Source of the DNA: Nitrosospira sp. Is2
Lineage (GTDB): Bacteria; Pseudomonadota; Gammaproteobacteria; Burkholderiales; Nitrosomonadaceae
DNA: 64,000 nucleotides
NCBI RefSeq assembly: GCF_033095785.1
Contig: NZ_CP137134.1
Span: 1,984,001-2,048,000, forward strand
Reading direction: 5' to 3'
Shown here in pieces: positions 61,265 through 64,000 of this stretch. A program made the translations under genes and the position numbers. The notes under the pieces were generated by a model. The model worked only from the letters and a program-made list of their open reading frames with translations, had not been told where the DNA came from and searched no databases. How positions within the stretch are numbered: the stretch's first letter is position 1; each line of letters opens with the position of its first letter.

Positions 61265-62634
61265 ATCCAGGTTCGTCAAGGAGGGATTTGTACACCGCAC
61301 TCGTATCCGGCGTTTTCTTTCCGCTGCACGAAATCATTAAAAAGCATGATAGCGTCGCGATCCGCAAGGAGATGGAGATATCGCAGTGGTGGGACGAGGG
61401 CCATCTGGAGCAACTCCGTCTTGCCCGCTTGCGACACTTGCTTGCGAGCGCCCAGGCACGCGTCCCCTATTACCGCAGGCTCTTTTCCGATATCGGCTTC
61501 AGGGTGGAAGACATCCGCTCGCTGGCGGATCTCGCAAGTTTACCTTTTCTTGATAAAGCCGCGATCCGAGCCAGCAGCGATGCGCTCAAGGCGGAGAATG
61601 CAACCGACCTGACACGCTTCAATACTGGCGGTTCCAGCGGCGAGCCATTGGTCTTTTATATCGGTAAGGAGCGCGTAAGCCACGACGTCGCGGCCAAGTG
61701 GCGCGCAACCCGCTGGTGGAATGTCGATATTGGCGACCCCGAGGTCGTGATCTGGGGTTCGCCCATCGAGCTTGGCGCGCAGGATGGCCTGCGTGCGCTT
61801 CGTGATCGTATGCTGAGGACGCGACTGCTGCCCGCCTTCGAGATGTCGGAAGAAAAACTGGATCGGTTTCTGGATGAGATAAGCGCTACGCGCCCGAAAA
61901 TGCTGTTCGGCTACCCGTCCGCCCTGTCCCATATTGCCCGGCATGCCGACGCCCGGGGGCGGTCAATGGATGATCTGGGCATTCGGGTTGCCTTTGTCAC
62001 CTCTGAACGGCTCTACGATGAGCAGCGCCAACAGATCGGCAAAACGTTCGGATGCGCGGTGGCGAATGGCTATGGCGGGCGCGATGCGGGCTTCATTGCC
62101 CATGAATGTCCGCAAGGGGGCATGCACATCACTGCTGAGGATATCATCGTCGAAATCGTCGATCAGCGGGGCATCCCCCTACCGCGTGGCCAGGCGGGCG
62201 AGATTGTGGTTACCCATCTGGCTACGGGCGCCTATCCGTTTATCCGCTATCGCACCGGCGATATCGGCGTACTGGATAGCAAATCCTGCAGTTGCGGAAG
62301 GGGCCTTCCCCTGCTCAAGGAGATCCAGGGCCGCAGCACGGATTTCCTGGTGGCAAAAAATGGAGCGGTCATGCACGGTCTGGCCTTGATCTATATCCTG
62401 CGCGACTTGCCGCAGATTCGAAATTTCAAGATTACGCAGGAAAGCATTGATCTCACGTGCGTGTCGGTGGTTTCAGATGATGGACTCGGCAGCGAGCTGG
62501 TCGGCAACATCGTTCAGGGTTTCAAGGCAAGGCTGGGTCAGGAAGTGGAAATTCTTGTCAAAGAGGTGAAGGAGATCCCGTCGGAAAAATCGGGCAAATT
62601 TCGCTATGTTGTGAGTAAGGTGGCGCCGACTTGA
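61261..62634 (+). CDS. CapK/PaaK-like adenylate-forming enzyme
   Basis: A 457-residue member of the phenylacetate-CoA ligase-like branch of AMP-forming enzymes. Phosphate-binding loop FNTGGSSGEPLVFYIG (about 120), ANGYGGRDAGFIAHECPQGG (about 263), then IRYRTGDIGVL (about 331) and a C-terminal subdomain ending KEIPSEKSGKFRYVVS. CapK-type enzymes in capsule loci are thought to activate an acid that decorates the polymer, but this has seldom been shown. Coupled to the preceding GT4 by a 4-bp overlap. Confidence 0.88.
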   Translation: MNPGSSRRDLYTALVSGVFFPLHEIIKKHDSVAIRKEMEISQWWDEGHLEQLRLARLRHLLASAQARVPYYRRLFSDIGFRVEDIRSLADLASLPFLDKAAIRASSDALKAENATDLTRFNTGGSSGEPLVFYIGKERVSHDVAAKWRATRWWNVDIGDPEVVIWGSPIELGAQDGLRALRDRMLRTRLLPAFEMSEEKLDRFLDEISATRPKMLFGYPSALSHIARHADARGRSMDDLGIRVAFVTSERLYDEQRQQIGKTFGCAVANGYGGRDAGFIAHECPQGGMHITAEDIIVEIVDQRGIPLPRGQAGEIVVTHLATGAYPFIRYRTGDIGVLDSKSCSCGRGLPLLKEIQGRSTDFLVAKNGAVMHGLALIYILRDLPQIRNFKITQESIDLTCVSVVSDDGLGSELVGNIVQGFKARLGQEVEILVKEVKEIPSEKSGKFRYVVSKVAPT

Positions 62635-62903
62635 AAGTAGGGCGTCGGGAGCTAAAATGAGATTGCGGCGGTCGCGCAGATGTTTTATGAAAAATAAACC
62701 CGAGGCCTGCCGGTAAACGGGATAATATTCCCTGACGCTGGGAGCAGGGCAACGAGGGCTTCTTGCTGAGTGGTGGATTGGAGGCGCCGCGGATGACCCT
62801 GCGTTCCTTTAATAATAAATATTCACACCTTGGGGACCGGGAAAATGATAGGCCTTAACGAGTTCAGCCTTAAGCGAGTGGAACCATTATGCTGAGGTGC
62901 TAA

Positions 62904-63569
62904 ATGAGTGATGAGCAAAACACATCTTCGACCCCATCAACCTTCTATTACGAAGAAGGACGTGACGAGATGGCCGATTATGTCCCCGCATCGATTAAAC
63001 GCCTCCTAGACGTCGGGTGTGCGCAGGGGAAATTCGGCACGAATCTGCTAAGAGACAACAGGGAACTGGAAATTTGGGGGGTAGAACCCTTCGAAGATGC
63101 AGCTGAAGTTGCCCGAGGGCGGCTCACAAGAGTCATTAACACAACTGTGGAGGATTCTCTGGCGAGCCTGCCTGAGGGATACTTCGATTGCGCAGTTTTC
63201 AATGATTCGCTTGAACATCTGGCTGATCCATGGGCGGTGCTAGGCCAACTCAAAGCTAAGCTGGCACCGGGCGCGACGGTCGTCGCCTCCATTCCGAATC
63301 TCCGGTACTTCCATGTGATCAAACAGATATTGCAGGAAGCCGATTTTGAATACGCGCCGTATGGAGTGCTGGATAAAACCCATTTGCGCTTCTTTACCAA
63401 GAAAAGCATGCAACGCCTCTTTGCCGAGAGCGGTTATCGCGTTGAACGCATACAGGGCATTAAGCCCGCTGCTTTTCCCTGGAAGTTCGGTTTGATGAAC
63501 CTGCTGTCCGGGAATGCTTTCGAGGACGCGCGATACGAGCGTTTTGCCCTGGTGGCGAGAGCTTCTTAG
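62904..63569 (+). CDS. SAM-dependent methyltransferase (class I)
   Basis: A 221-residue Rossmann-type methyltransferase. Motif I is RLLDVGCAQGKFGTNLL (about residue 33), the acidic end of beta-2 is IWGVEPFE, and motif IV is FDCAVFNDSLEHLADPW. The C-terminal half contains THLRFFTKKSMQRLFAESGY, seen in methyltransferases of surface-polysaccharide loci. Ribosome-binding site GAGGTG lies 4 bp before the ATG. It probably O-methylates a sugar or lipid-linked intermediate (inference from context). Confidence 0.9.
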   Translation: MSDEQNTSSTPSTFYYEEGRDEMADYVPASIKRLLDVGCAQGKFGTNLLRDNRELEIWGVEPFEDAAEVARGRLTRVINTTVEDSLASLPEGYFDCAVFNDSLEHLADPWAVLGQLKAKLAPGATVVASIPNLRYFHVIKQILQEADFEYAPYGVLDKTHLRFFTKKSMQRLFAESGYRVERIQGIKPAAFPWKFGLMNLLSGNAFEDARYERFALVARAS

Positions 63570-63681
63570 CTTGACCGCGTATTTATTCCATCTGCTTAGT
63601 TAAGCAGGTGAGGATTGCTTGCAGTCAGCGAAATCAAGTTGAAAAAAAACTCACAGCGACGTTCGGAACCACATTGCTTCT

Positions 63682-63999
63682 TTACGTGCGACCCGAAAGT
63701 CGCCTGAGCAAGTCTCGCAGCCGTACTGATAGTAACGTAGGCCGTTCCGAGGTCCGGTCCCAGGTACTATGATCCGTATCCTTTACCGGATGCCACAGGA
63801 GGTCCGGCTCGGGTCCGGGCGCGGGCATGGCCGGGCGAAACACGAATGTTCCAGGGGTCAGCGATTTGTCCAGCCAGTTGTTGCGGTAATAGCGGTTTTC
63901 TCTTCCCGGTGGCACAAACTCGCCATCCCCTCCAATATCTTCTATCCGCAATCCCCGATACGTCAGCACGGTGGGAACGACGCACTCCGAATGCCCCGC
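63682..63999 (-). CDS. 3' part of an unidentified gene, truncated by the window edge
   Basis: A minus-strand frame is open from the right edge to a stop at 63682 (106 codons visible). It ends with a basic tail (LRDLLRRLSGRT) after a Pro/Trp-rich part (TFVFRPAMPAPGPEPDLLWH). Internal GTG/CTG codons at 63969 and nearby need not be the real start. No family is recognised from this fragment. Confidence 0.55.
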   Translation of the reverse strand, partial: AGHSECVVPTVLTYRGLRIEDIGGDGEFVPPGRENRYYRNNWLDKSLTPGTFVFRPAMPAPGPEPDLLWHPVKDTDHSTWDRTSERPTLLSVRLRDLLRRLSGRT

Positions 64000-64000
64000 C

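Noticed and set aside
63589..63610. Hairpin CATCTGCTTA/TAAGCAGGTG after the methyltransferase gene as a terminator
   Set aside because: Good stem but no T-run on either strand; function cannot be supported.

Overview
The window reads as a chromosomal segment of a betaproteobacterium, most likely an ammonia oxidiser of the Nitrosospira type. This is inferred from the moderate GC content, the isoprenoid/folate block (Rieske oxygenase, xseB, ispA, dxs, folE2) beside a tRNA-Pro/Arg/His cluster, and an exosortase-B (XrtB) exopolysaccharide locus of the kind first described in Methylobacillus. No marker gene in the window settles the genus. Several intergenic stretches of 0.5-1.3 kb are unusually long for a bacterium.

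Layout. 0.3-6 kb: housekeeping genes. 6.1-6.4 kb: three tRNAs behind one strong promoter, then about 1.3 kb without a recognisable gene. 7.8-26.4 kb: a rightward extracellular-polysaccharide locus. It holds the regulator epsA, a lipid-carrier sugar transferase, epsL, epsD, epsE, epsF, epsG, exosortase xrtB and epsI, then GDP-fucose synthesis (gmd, fcl), a Wzy-like polymerase, a Wzx-like flippase, a GT2, a secreted glycoside hydrolase and a WecG-type transferase. 26.5-30.3 kb (minus strand): a secreted 1042-residue beta-helix protein behind a cyclic-di-GMP-I (GEMM) riboswitch. 30.8-37.2 kb: two GT4 enzymes, wecB, galE and manC. 38.0-39.4 kb: two tandem PEP-CTERM proteins with duplicated terminators. 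39.6-45.3 kb: tRNA-Val, a pseudouridine synthase, the dTDP-rhamnose operon rfbBDAC and a desaturase. 45.4-48.2 kb (minus): the TPR lipoprotein PrsT. 48.8-51.1 kb: a TviB/TviC-like UDP-HexNAc pair. 51.2-54.7 kb (minus): a TPR protein, then hydrolase 1, hydrolase 2, acyl carrier protein and an acetyltransferase-like protein of the exosortase-A accessory set. 55.2-56.8 kb: a PEP-CTERM beta-propeller. 57.5-63.6 kb: a DPM1/GtrA-type transferase, two GT4 enzymes, a CapK/PaaK-like adenylate-forming enzyme and a methyltransferase. A truncated minus-strand ORF runs off the right edge.

How it fits together (inference). The locus would make GDP-fucose, dTDP-rhamnose, UDP-galactose, UDP-ManNAc and a UDP-HexNAc uronic acid, assemble them by a Wzx/Wzy-type route with EpsE/F/G, and process PEP-CTERM proteins through XrtB. 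Control appears layered: a LuxR-type EpsA with a 24-bp dyad in front of epsL, a structured epsL leader, and a c-di-GMP riboswitch on the beta-helix protein. The exosortase-A-type accessory genes are present without XrtA in the window, which is the main puzzle of the segment.
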